Shown: piece after piece, positions 25,789 through 36,835 of the stretch
How the letters are laid out: each line of letters starts with the position of its first letter
Position numbering within the stretch: position 1 is the stretch's first letter
Origin: Epiperipatus broadwayi
Taxonomy: Eukaryota; Onychophora; Udeonychophora; Euonychophora; Peripatidae
Direction of reading: 5' to 3'
Length of the DNA stretch: 64,000 nt
Assembly: GCA_028023455.1 (NCBI GenBank)
Contig: JAQFVV010013411.1
Span: 62,001 to 126,000 of the forward strand
Translations under genes and position numbers: made by a program
Notes under the pieces: model-generated
What the model was told of the DNA's origin: nothing
Seen by the model: only the letters and a program-made list of their open reading frames with translations
Database searches by the model: none

Positions 25789-26131
25789 TGTCTTTAGAAA
25801 AAAAAATCAAACTTTATTTAAACTTTTCAAATACATTCAACTGTAAATAACACATCATTTCGAGTAATGTTATTCTCTCTTTTTCGGGTGTTGCTAGCCT
25901 GACCAGTAACAGTTGGTTAGAGTTATCTTAAATTCACTATTTATGAATCTAAAGATACAGGATCATCGATTCTCATGTTAGTATTGCCATTCGTCAGGCT
26001 AGCAACACCCGAAGAAAAGAGGAGAATAACACCACTAGAAATGCTGTGATCTTTATTAACCGGAGTGCTATTACTAACAGTTTTACTGCATTAGGAAAAT
26101 TTAAATAAAGTTTGATTTTTTTTAAAGACAT
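25789..26131. mobile_element. Foldback (MITE-like) element, about 343 bp
   Basis: Outer arms TGTCTTTAGAAA...ATCAAACTTTATTTAAA (25789-25822) and the reverse complement at 26101-26131 enclose a second strong pair: GTTATTCTCTC then TTTCGGGTGTTGCTAGCCTG (25869-25901) against CAGGCTAGCAACACCCGAAG then GAATAAC (25995-26030). The intervening arms are also partly complementary (CATTTCGAGTAATG against the complement of CACTAGAAATG). The loop is about 90 nt. No coding sequence is present. No clear target-site duplication was found. Confidence 0.75.
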
Positions 26132-26682
26132 TCAATATTTAATATTAAATTATGGAAATGGTTCAATATCTATATATATAAGCATGATATAAATAAATGT
26201 AATATATCATTTAACAAAATAAGACAATTCTAATCTGCATTCTAATTACATTTCTTAACAGTCAAATGATGAGTAAATAATGCCCAAACTGTGTGCAGAA
26301 AAAAATCAAAGTTGTCACAAAAAGATGGAGATTGCCCATTCTTTATTAGATATTTGTTTTCAATGTGATATTAGACTTTATTTACATTTAAAAACGTGCA
26401 CACATTTTAATTTAAAGCGTGTAATAAAAATATGCCTGCTTAAATAATAAGAAGGATACAATATAAAGTTTTATTTCTATTAAAATTTCATGCTTGTTTT
26501 AGAAATTATCCATGAATTGATTTCAAATAAATATCAAATTTCATATATAAATAATATCTGCAAAATAAGATTTTAAGATTAATTTTTTTTTTTTTTGTAA
26601 AATATCAAGATATTTTTTGCCATAGGCTATCAAATAAATAAATAGATTTGATACAAAAATAATAATAAAAATTAATATGATA

Positions 26683-26803
26683 TGAGTAATATATATTAAG
26701 GCTTCACGTCTTTTAAAGTCGTTAATCTTGTGTTAAGATTTGTAGAGGTCCCTACTGTCACATCTAGGAGCATAGTCTTAAGCCTCAATATATATTACTT
26801 ATC
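26683..26803. repeat. Compact stem-loop, about 120 nt
   Basis: TGAGTAATATATATTAAGGC (26683-26702) pairs with GCCTCAATATATATTACTTA (26782-26801), giving a stem of about 20 bp. Inside is a second hairpin, AATCTT-GTGTT-AAGATT, near 26724-26740. The loop is less AT-rich than its surroundings. It could be a small MITE or a structured RNA. Both strands fold equally, so strand is unassigned. Confidence 0.55.
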
Positions 26804-27053
26804 AAATTATAGTAGTTTTCTACAAAAAAATTTAAAATCTTTCCATTATGTTGATTTTAAAACAATTTAAATTCAGTAATTTAATAGTTTTATCAAACCA
26901 TTTGAATTATAGCTTTCAATTATTACTTCTATAAAGTTCTTCAGAAGAGCATTATAGAAAAAATAAAATTATAATTCAAATGATTTGAATGTAAAACAAT
27001 TTATTGTTTAGCATATATAACATCTATTTAGAAAGATTATTATTTAGAATATT

Positions 27054-27124
27054 AAACAAAGGCAAAACTCCCCATACAGTAGTGCAACAAATTATGTGCT
27101 AGTATAGAGATGGTGATCTTGTGA
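27054..27124 (-). mobile_element. Hammerhead-family element, 71-bp internal-deletion copy
   Basis: On the minus strand this runs from TCACAAGATCACCATCTC and ATACTAGCACATAATTTGTT straight into CACTACTGTATGGGGAGTTT and TGCCTTTGTTT. It is the two ends of the 419-bp element at 52116-52534 joined with the ribozyme removed. The 13-bp sequence TATTTAGAATATT flanks it perfectly (27041-27053 and 27125-27137). The intact duplication shows that the deleted form itself inserted here, or that the deletion spared both ends afterwards. Confidence 0.85.
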
Positions 27125-27137
27125 TATTTAGAATATT

Positions 27138-28559
27138 GTTAATAAAAAGAGAATAATCTGTAATTGTATCCGAAGCAAAGCTTTCTTGATTGATACTATA
27201 ATGTAATTAAGTCAAGCTTTGGGGATAATAAACAAAAAATATAATTCATTAAATAAAATATTATACTAAAGAATTTTGCTCAGAATGAAGATGATAAAAA
27301 GACAATTACATTTACAGAAATAAAGTAGAGAATAATATTTCTGAATAATATCAGAGAAACAAATAAAGTTAGAATACAAAATAGAAAATAAATAATGTAA
27401 TCAAGACTATGTATACATCTAATACAAATAAAATGCCCATTAATTAAAAACTATTGTAATAATAAATATAATGGTCATTAATTATTATATACAGTCTTTC
27501 AAACCGCAGAAGTACTTTTGGTTAATTATTTAACTCTCCCCAACTGCCATTAAATAAAAAAACTTAATGGAAACAAATGTCATCAACACAAATACTATGA
27601 ATCCCGAATTTTAACGTTAGCTGCGGGTCTATTAATTACATTCATTTTATTTCTATTTATTAAAATTGCCTCTTTAATTTTTTCTTTTACTATGGTTTCT
27701 CTCTTCATGAAGAATAAAAAAGATATACAGGGTTTTAAGTTAGAAAAATAAAATAAATGATTTGATATATTGCATCACATTCACAAACACTGAACAAAAT
27801 ATAGATAAAATAAAATATCAATTTATCACATGGAAATATATTGTAACAGTAGCGGGGTTCAAACCCTGTTACAAGAAAGTGAAAAGTGCATACGCATTAC
27901 CCTCAATACAGGTATATATTCAAGCGGGCGATAAAGGGTTAAAAATATATATAATTATACATATATATATATACGTGCGTGAAGTAAATTTTAAACTCTT
28001 TTTCTTTATTATTCTTTTTTTTTTTTTGTTAGAAAATAAATGGGGAAGGGATTGATTAGTAAGCATTATTTATTTAGAATGTTTTACTTTTAAAATATTA
28101 CAAATTAACAAAATTACAGTTGTGCGCAAATATGTTATATATTGTTTAGAATATTGATTTAAGTTTCAATTATATTTCAAATTAACGAGGGTATCGAAAA
28201 GGAAATATTGTTTGTGCCTTCAAGCAATTCTGTGTTTGAATCACAATCGCTAATTACTGCAAAAATAAAATTCCAAGAAAAAGCCAAAGAATGTTTGACC
28301 AAAAAGAATAAATACCAGGAATGACGGCACCACCAAAACAATGTAAATGTAAATTTAAAGAAGTAAAAGTAATTTGGAAAGGAAAACCTATTCAAAGAAA
28401 AAAATTTAGATTGAAGATCCGATAAAACAAAAAAAAAATTTCCTTTGTCTGAGAAATGAAAATTAATTAGACAAAAAAATAATTAATGAGAATTTGAGAA
28501 AGGAAAAAGACAGTTATTTCAGTTAGATTGCGACCGCTGAGTGAGATAGACTCATAATG
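27138..28559. other. AT-rich non-coding stretch
   Basis: A TA microsatellite and a T run occur near 27940-28026. A frame at 27762-28055 (+) has no recognisable family. A small hairpin, GTAACAG...CTGTTAC, near 27842-27871 encloses GGGGTTCAAACCCT. No gene. Confidence 0.5.
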
Positions 28560-28935
28560 ATATAGAAAAAAATATTTAACATAACGGGGTAAGGACCATA
28601 CGTAAAGGGCTTCATCACCCGCAGCCGATGCGAACTGACTCTAAACCGCCTGCTGCCGAAGAACCTAGCGAATACTCCGGATTGCTGAACATAAAATGAA
28701 ATAGAAAAGAATTGTACGTCCTAAAATATGAAGTTATTTGATTTGAAAATTATATTAAACAAGATTTCACCTACGGCTCCGCCATTACTTATGGACATCT
28801 AAATATTGGACTTGGAAGAAAGAAATTATATATTGCGCTTTCATAAAACAACTCCAAATACTACCAGATCACGGAAATCCACTTGATATGCTTCATTACA
28901 TTCTGAACCCATACCCCGGGGTTTCGTCAGGTAAA
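28560..28935. other. Less AT-rich segment of unknown nature
   Basis: Base composition is clearly higher in G+C at 28580-28690 (CCGCAGCCGATGCGAACTGA and TAAACCGCCTGCTGCCGAAG) and again at 28900-28930. A short frame, MRTDSKPPAAEEPSEYSGLL, begins at 28629 on the plus strand and is preceded by an acceptor-like CCCGCAG. A donor-like CAGGTAAAG lies at 28928-28936. The 23-residue frame matches no family I know. On the minus strand, 28930-28899 contains CTGACGA plus a possible stem, discussed as a decayed hammerhead. An old repeat is more likely than an exon. Confidence 0.35.
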
Positions 28936-31900
28936 GTGAACTCTGTTTTTATATAACTCAGAATTGCTTATAGCTACCCTCAAAAATAACAAACTTTCTT
29001 AAATTATTTCATAACATAATATTATTGCGTACAACTGTATAGTAAACATTTTTTTTCTTATATATATATAAATCAATATGTGTTTATTCTAAATTAAATG
29101 TTTTATTGTTTCATTTATGATTTGGGAACTCATTATATATTTTAAATGGGAGGGATAAGAGTTGATTTACATAGACAGTGTTTAGATATTAATAATAAAA
29201 TTTAGTATAGATCTACCTTTGCGTTATAGTTATTCAATAATTATCGGTGACATTTTCCAATCACTTCATTTGCTAAATAAATTTCCGATGATTCAAATAT
29301 GTCCGAGGTAAGCGGATATGTCTATGAGTGCATTATAAGTTAAATACAAACCTATATTTTTTTGTGTTATTACCTCCGTTCATCCGATAGGTTTTCCTCC
29401 CCATCCTGGGAGTGAGTTAGCTTGGGTCAGGCACCTCGTTAATCGGGAAATATAATTTTCATAGTAACAGTGAGTTTGGCGCTTGAGGTCATTGATAAAG
29501 TGACGCTCATAAATATATTCTCCCATAGACATTTTTTTTATATTTAGATCTTATTCAAGATATAAGGGCTACCGAAAATTTTTATTCATTAATCTTAAAT
29601 CCTATTTACGCAACATTTAAAATTTGCGTCAAGTAAACAATACTTGTATGAAAATTCGTATCAGAATTCTCTTTGGTGGGTAATATTTAAACATTACCTA
29701 CAGGTGTTATGGCAACTAGACAGCCATAGAAATTCCATCTAGTCTTCAGTTAGGCTTACTTGTCCCTTTCTTGAAATCTATATTATTTGGTTTAAATTCA
29801 CCAAGGTCGGATAAGACGTGAGAAAGGGGTTGCCCATTAAAATATAAACTCCAAATATATATATGTGTAAGAGACAAAATCACAGCATTAAAATTCTTTT
29901 GTTACTCATTTATTTAATTATTTAGAGCATTTTGACTATATATAAAAAAATAAAATAAAAAGAGGTTGTGTAAGAAACTTTGGGAATTATTCAAGACTAA
30001 AATTCCACTTTTCATTACAACAGATAAGGAGTTAATCTTGATAATACATACAACTCTATCTTGTCGTGGTAAGTTTGGTCAGTTAAAAAATGTATTTTTC
30101 AATGATATAATGTTTAAAGACATTTAACTAATGATGAAAAATCGTAATTTATCATAGAAAATTAAGCTTGACAAAAGTATTACAAAAAAAAAAAAATATT
30201 TTCAAAAATTAAAATTATATATTAAAAGTTATAATTTGGTAAACACCCTATTGTCCATGGGAATCACAAATAAATAAGAATTTGGATAATCAAAGTAAAA
30301 AAGTCAAGGAAGTTTTTAAAAAACACCTTGTACAAATTAGCTTTGAATTAGAGAAAATATATTTTTTGGCAAGCAAGTAATTGGTACCATAGGAAGGTTA
30401 TTAATGACATTTCAAAAAACAGATTTTAAGTTTTTTTTGACAAATGGAAGATTGCAAACTTCAGTATTTAATCCTGGGAAAGAAATTAATCATTTAATAT
30501 TCGCTTTATAAAGGAAAGGTGGCTAAGTAAATAAAAAAGCCAACCGCAACAAGCATCTGTAGGTTCAAATAGCAAACCCTGACTACATTATTAGAAAAAA
30601 TCCATACTCTTCAGTTTACAAAAAGAATCAAGATGCCAATGAGAAAGAGAACTTTTTAATATCTTTCCATTTTAATGATGATAAATCATGTGTCAAGATC
30701 AGCTAATTGGACCAAATATACATTGTCTCATCATTTTCCATCCATGTAATGGATAATTTGTCAAGGACTACTATAGACTTTTAAATTGTAACCTGTTATA
30801 TTAATATATGTATTTACCATGTACAAAATTAAAGCTATTTTGATGTCTACCTACTTACGAATAAATCACATAAGATTTTGAGAAAATCATGCTAGGAATG
30901 TGAAGCTGGTGCACGTTTACACAATATTTTCCTGCTTAATATATATAAAATCTGGATAAGACTGTGTGGAAAAATTAACATATTATATATATATATATAA
31001 GGTATTTAATAATAATCATAAGTGCACCGATTTTCTCAATAAATAAAAAAAATACCAATAAAAAATTTAATTACAGTATTTCAATTTGAAAATGGGTACG
31101 CTTGAAATATAAACAATTTTTAAAATTTATAAGAGAGTTATTATTTTTTTAGATATAATACATCTCCTCTCCCTAAGTTCACATTTCAGTTGTGAGATGA
31201 ATGAAGTTGCATTTATAAGATATTATTAGGCCTGTAATTTAATTAAATAAATAATTGTAGATAATGAAAAAATAAAAATAAAAACTGATACCGAACCAGA
31301 AGATGAATGTATAACTGACGAACATGTATAACTGTGCTATAATTATATCGATTTTTAAATTTTTTTGCATTTATAAATTTGTCAACCAGACTATTCTCAT
31401 TTTATAGTCGTTCTCATATAAATTTTTCATCCATAACTAATTAGTTAAAAGATTCGTGTGTGGGAGACGTGGTTTTCAAGGTCTCTGCTTTCAACTAGTT
31501 ATAACCCAGAAGCAATGATAAAAGAGATTAACAAATAAAATGAAGGTAACCCTTTTCATTTGTAGATGGCACCCAGTACCATGTCTCTTACAAGTATCAG
31601 GTAAAAATAAAAGTCATTTTTAGCAGACAATCCTTTTTATTAATCATTTAGGGTTAGATGATGAAAAGATAACCAGTACTTTTAAAAGACCTTGTGATTA
31701 CATCAGTCTAAAATATTGCAGGGTGGATGTTTTGATCACCATCAGGGACAATCAGCTTCCAATTTATATTTTTCTGAGTATCACCAGATACTATTTATTT
31801 ACATTCTGACTTTTGTCTTCATAATCTACCAGTGGAGCAATTTCATAAATCATTTTTCAGTTGGCCATTTTCTTATTACGCATATGATATTATTGCTGTG

Positions 31901-32379
31901 AATTAGTGAATTAAATTTTTGGTTGATATGGTTCCAAAATGTAAAGTTAATAAAGATGGCAATTTTTTCAAGCCTAGAGGTACTTCCTTTGCATGAAAAA
32001 ATAAAAGGTTTTTTTTTTTTTTTGGTGGGGGAAGAGAATGATAATGAACAAACACATTTATGTAATTATATTTTTGCTATCAAATATAATATATCAAAGA
32101 GATTTAAAAAATACATAACTAAGAGAAATAAACTAATAAATATATTAAAGTAAGATGAGCTTTCTCTTTATGCAAAATTGTTGGAGAAGGAAAGATGTAA
32201 TATCATATAGATTTCAGCATAACAAAAAATATAATCAGTAAATGAAATATATACATTGGAATATCTCATTAGAGAATATTTAAATATTTCTTAAGATTAT
32301 GAAGGCAGTTAGTTCTTGATATGATTAAATCAAAATGTTTCAATTTTAAAAATATCAAATCAAAACAAATAATAGTGCT
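28936..32379. other. Non-coding stretch, mostly AT-rich
   Basis: I see no gene, transposon end or strong inverted repeat. The 29.35-29.85 kb portion is less AT-rich but has no recognised motif. Short frames at 31716-31901 and 31923-32153 look like chance. Confidence 0.45.
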
Positions 32380-32670
32380 ATTGTTTGTTCACAAATATAT
32401 TATTTTCAGATGTGATATGTTGGACTATTTCCAGCGTCTATCATTGAATGTCTAGAAAATTTTAAACTGCCTTAAAGTTTGATATTTCAAGAATCTAAAG
32501 GTGGAAATTCAACTCCTATAATACCACTCTATTAACCTGTGTGGTCTTTGCGTGTTGTATGTATTTGGAATGGTTTAAAATTTTCTAGATATTCAACATT
32601 TAACGATAGATGATAGAAATAGTATAATATATTATAACATCTAAAAATAATATATTTGTGAACAAACAAT
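32380..32670. mobile_element. Palindromic MITE with ~90-98-bp arms
   Basis: Left arm 32380-32467 begins ATTGTTTGTTCACAAATATA and ends CTAGAAAATTTTAAAC. Right arm 32573-32670 is its reverse complement, with about 80-85% identity and a few small indels. The unpaired middle, about 105 bp, contains TTAACCTGTGTGGTCTTTGC. A fragment of the same family lies at 22436-22492. No flanking duplication is clear. Confidence 0.75.
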
Positions 32671-35076
32671 AATTGAAAACATTTTCAATAAGTATCATCA
32701 ATGCAAGCATTAAATAACAGTATTGTATTGAGTTAACCCGATCTCAGGTGATGATAAATAAAATGATTACAATAATAATGAAATATAAAAAGTGATATAC
32801 CTAATTTTCATTTACTATATAAATGTAGGCATTTTTATATTTTAAAAACAATTATTTTAATTTATTTGTAAATATCATATATATATAAGATTATACATAG
32901 AAAATAATTACTGTATATTCATAATTTGTTTTCTTTTTATTTATTTATAAACTTGTTTTTGAAAATATAGTTTCATTTTAAGACCTAAAAATGATTAATC
33001 ATCAACATAATTAACTTTTGCTGTCATTTTGTAAACAAAAGCATGTGCATTTGATTTATTTATTTATTTATTTTGTTTTTTAATAAACAACTTGTAAGAA
33101 GATAAAGAGTTTTAAATCAGTATTAAGTTAGTTGAAAGTCAGCAGACAATAAGATCAAGAGAAAAAAAGAAATTCAGCTTCCAGAAATTAAAATAGGAAA
33201 AAAGGGGGAGCCATCCCAAGAGAATTGGCAAAGAAAAGACACAGCTATTAAGAATAAGTCCTGCAGTTTCAATGCTGGCTGTACATTCTTTGACATGCTG
33301 TTACAATTATTAATGTGTGTTGTTGGCTAAAAAAACAACAATCATTTTGGACCACTTTGTGGATACTGCATTCTTTGATTTTGTTGTCATTTCCTTGCAG
33401 AATTAGTAGTCTAAATTCTTGAATTAAAATCTTCAAATTTATTAGAAGTGGCATACAAAAAAGATTTGTCAACCATTTATTATTAAAAAAAAAAGTGGTG
33501 TTAATTGTTCTAATAAGCTTTATTGATAAATGCCACAAAAGAACACATTTAAAAATCTCTATCTAGAAATTATCCCTAATCCTCAGACCACTGGTTTCAT
33601 GCTTTGGCAATCCTCAGTGATGTGCTAGGATAATTTCAGACACTAGATCTAAAAATACCAACTCAAAGCCAGCATTTATCAAGCTTATAAAATTGGGTCA
33701 TGCGATGCATAACTTTATTTTATTTACTATTCATTATTGAACTTTGAAATATTGTGACCATATTTACAGTTAGCTGTCATTGCTATAATGATAGTAAAAA
33801 AGTTGAAAAACTAAATATATATATCACTAATGTTTGGACTAGTAGTATAGGTCATGAAGTGGTTTAAACAACTTTTTGGCACTGTTACAAATTCATTACT
33901 ATTTACAAACATCTTGTTATGATGCGTAATCTTTATTATTATTATGTTATTTATCTGAAGTATATCATTACATTTATTGTCCTTTTTAGCATGAACTATT
34001 AATAAAATATTTAATAATAATATCCAGTTAAAATCAGTATTTACCCTACTTCTTAATTAAAAGTATGTATATATTTTTTTATTTATAATCTAAATTATAA
34101 ATAGACAATTTATATAGCAATTATTGTTTTCTTATCAGTTAGTTATTATTTTAATTCATATTTCTTTTGTTCTCTGCCTTAATAATTTGTATATATTAAT
34201 AACCATTGATATTTCGCATTTATGAAATTAATTTAGAATAGGATATTGTGTGGATGCATGCTTACTTGCTTTTCATATTTTAATAGCCAGTATTTTATCA
34301 CTGTGGATCATATCAAACAGATTATATTATTATAAAATAAAACTGTTGATAGTAATTATAATGAGTAATTAAACCATTTCTATCTTAATGAAAGTAAAAT
34401 ACAACTATTTCAATTAGCAGCCAATGTCAAAACTGACTATGAAAGTTACTTAACATTTACATATATTTACATTACAGTATAAATTATCAACACCATTTTT
34501 ACAGTACATATATATTCAGATAACATTATTTACTAATTCACACCCACATTTAATAATCACTCTTAAAGTCTGAAATTATTAATATTTCTTTTGACCCTGT
34601 TATGAATTTTAATTTTACATTCAAATTAAATATGTAAATAACAAAGATCATTACATGAGTTTCTTAAATTATTTTCCAATACTCTTTTTACTCAGGCAAA
34701 ATAATAATACAATTCTTAATTTAGATTTTACTTATTTAACATTACTTATTCAAATATATAACTTAAAATATCAGAAAAAAATTTCCACAATATATATTTT
34801 AATTGAACCATCTCATTTGCTGGTGCAAAGTAGTATAAAAATAATATTATTTGAATATAGACACACTGTAAAAGGGATATTGATATAAATCTCCTCATGT
34901 ACAAAAAAGACAATAATGTAAACATTTAAGCTATAAGATATATGAATATCCTGAGTCATCTAAACAAGGTTGATTCAATCAAAATGCATCATAGAGTTAT
35001 ATTTTTCTAATGTCTTAAGTCAAATGTTTGAATTAATAATTTAGAAATTATAATACATAATTCAAATCATCACTCA
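32671..35076. other. AT-rich non-coding stretch with one small hairpin
   Basis: GAAATTATCCCT (33566-33577) and AGGATAATTTC (33627-33637) can form a 10-11-bp stem around about 49 nt. No gene is recognised. A frame at 33269-33538 (-) of 89 residues matches nothing I know. Confidence 0.45.
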
Positions 35077-35393
35077 TGATGTAATGTGATGCACTCTGAC
35101 TTCTCCTTATACAAAGTCAGGAATCTCTAACTAATATGTCCAGAGAAACCTGGTAGCCACTTTGACTTCCCTTTCCATTCCCCACCCTAAGTTTTCCCAT
35201 ATTCTTCTCTATCCTGCTCCATCCCATTTCCACAATATAATCTTTGTCAACTCCATGGCCTTTATATCTAAATTCCCCTTGTCTTTTCCCAAACCTAGCA
35301 TAAAAACCAATAAGCCACTTTCTATATAATCACATTGTTTATATTTATTCTTCCATAACTTCATTATTTGTACCCTTTCTGCTTTCAGGCATG
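35077..35393 (-). repeat. Dispersed repeat, copy 2 (pairs with 6.27-6.58 kb)
   Basis: This is the reverse complement of the repeat at 6271-6580, about 85-90% identical by eye. The minus-strand frame includes AERVQIMKLWK and LLVFMLGLGKDKG, as in copy 1, with scattered replacements. It directly abuts the foldback at 35396-35570, so the two may form one composite element. Confidence 0.75.
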
Positions 35394-35395
35394 TA

Positions 35396-35570
35396 ATAAG
35401 ATATTTCAACAATGCTCTCAGTGAATAAATATAAATTCTGAACTTCAAACAGCTAATGCCCTCTGTGAAAAAAAATATAAATTATGAACTTCAAACAGTT
35501 AAACCCAAAAGCTGTTTGAAGTTCAGAATTTATATTTGTTCACAGAGGGAATTGTTGGAATATCTTAACA
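35396..35570. repeat. Foldback with duplicated left arm
   Basis: The right arm, 35510-35568, runs AGCTGTTTGAAGTTCAGAAT, then TTTATATTTGTTCACAGAGG, then ATTGTTGGAATATCTTA. Its complement is found twice on the left: L1 at 35396-35452 includes AAGATATTTCAACAATG and AAATTCTGAACTTCAAACAG; L2 at 35459-35500 includes CTCTGTGAA and AACTTCAAACAG. L2 and the right arm form a tight hairpin with a loop of about 10 nt. L1 and the right arm pair over the full outer length. Confidence 0.75.
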
Positions 35571-35574
35571 CCAT

Positions 35575-36230
35575 GATCGGTGATTTGAATTTTTTAACTA
35601 TTTCAACTTGCGATAGGTATTATGATATTTTCTTATATAATATTCAGCATGTATTTGACTAATCTTATACAAAAATAAATAAATGTAGTTGGGTACATAT
35701 CACAAAAATTAAATATTACTTTTACATAGAAAACAATAACAGTATTATATACCAATAAAATATAACACTTGCATTCAAAATTAAATCAACAAAAAATTAA
35801 AAAATAACAACAAACAAATAAACTACAGAATATATTTCACAAACATTACATCTTAAATAGTGTCTAATGTCAAGTTTTATTTTTTGTATAGAACTAAATT
35901 CTTTCTGAAATTTTCTATTAAATTTATGATTTTGTTTAGAAACTATGCAGAAGATGAACCGACAAAACATTTTTCAAATCATTTATTGTTTATCACAAAA
36001 ACAATCAACAATTATTATTTACTGTGTAACTAAAAATAGCTGCATAAAGGAAGCTCAACCATTTTTTTGTTTACAAAAAATAAATACTATTAGTGGAAAC
36101 TGAAAGATAAGCTGAAAAGAAATGGATTGATTTACTATCCTATTGGTTATTTGAGAGCTTATAAATCTAATGCTTACCAGTAGTAACATAACAATCAACA
36201 TCTTAACAATAAAATATATGGTGCTTGTTT
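35575..36230. other. AT-rich non-coding stretch
   Basis: No gene or repeat end is visible. A 78-residue frame at 36055-36291 (-) is compositionally ordinary for this background. Confidence 0.5.
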
Positions 36231-36272
36231 TATAGCTAAAGATGCCGTTGGATGGCGCCGTTTTCACGCTAA
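36231..36272 (+). repeat. Left terminal inverted repeat of the 2.2-kb element
   Basis: Matches the reverse complement of 38416-38457 at 38 of 42 positions; the first 19 positions are identical. Confidence 0.75.
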
Positions 36273-36481
36273 TACTATAAAATATGAACATTCACGGGCC
36301 GTTGATTTTAATAATTTTTCTGTGCTTTTTTGTAATGCGAAAATAAAAACAAAACAAAATCATCTTTTTTAAATATTATTTTTTATTAACATATACAATT
36401 TAAATGATAATAATAAATGTAAAATAAAATCAACAAATTACAATTTGATTCGTGTTTTTTATATTGTATACTTTTTAAATT

Positions 36482-36597
36482 GTGTTACGGCTTTTTTTTT
36501 ATCAATTTTCTATCGGATATTTTTTTACTTGTGTTACGGCTTTTTTTTTATCAATTTTCTATCGGATATTTTTTTACTTGTGTTACGACTTTTTTTG
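36482..36597. repeat. Tandem repeat, 49-bp unit, 2.4 copies
   Basis: The unit starts GTGTTACGGC, has a T run, then ATCAATTTTCTATCGGATAT and a second T run. Copies start at 36482 and 36531 and appear identical. A third, partial copy starts at 36580 (GTGTTACGAC). A related phrase, CTGGATATTTTTTTCGTACC, occurs at 37966-37985 inside the same element. Confidence 0.85.
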
Positions 36598-36647
36598 TTG
36601 TTGTTTAACTAAAAAATAATAATCGTAATAAAAGTAAAAGTTGTTAC

Positions 36648-36706
36648 GGTTAGATTTAGGGTTAGTATTAGGGTTAGTTTTAGGGTTAGATTTAGGGTTA
36701 GTGTTC
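36648..36706 (+). repeat. Degenerate telomere-like TTAGGG repeats
   Basis: About six spaced TTAG-type repeats occur: ACGGTTAGATTTAGGGTTAG, then TATTAGGGTTAG, TTTTAGGGTTAG and ATTTAGGGTTAG. The alternating 6-bp TTAGGG and 6-bp GTTAGT/GTTAGA pattern is not a pure telomere array. It is enclosed in the 2.2-kb inverted-repeat element and follows the 49-bp tandem repeat. Confidence 0.7.
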
Positions 36707-36825
36707 AGTTTGTTTGTAATGCTAAAATAAAAAAATTCAAAATCGTAAGCGTACTCGGACAGAAGAAAGAAACTCAAACTTTTTTAAACAACAACAAACA
36801 CATAGAAATGTCTTCTTTACTTATT

Positions 36826-36835
36826 AAACATGTTT
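36826..36835. repeat. Left flanking decamer AAACATGTTT
   Basis: It repeats exactly at 37898-37907 on the other side of the nested array. It is self-complementary. Confidence 0.6.
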
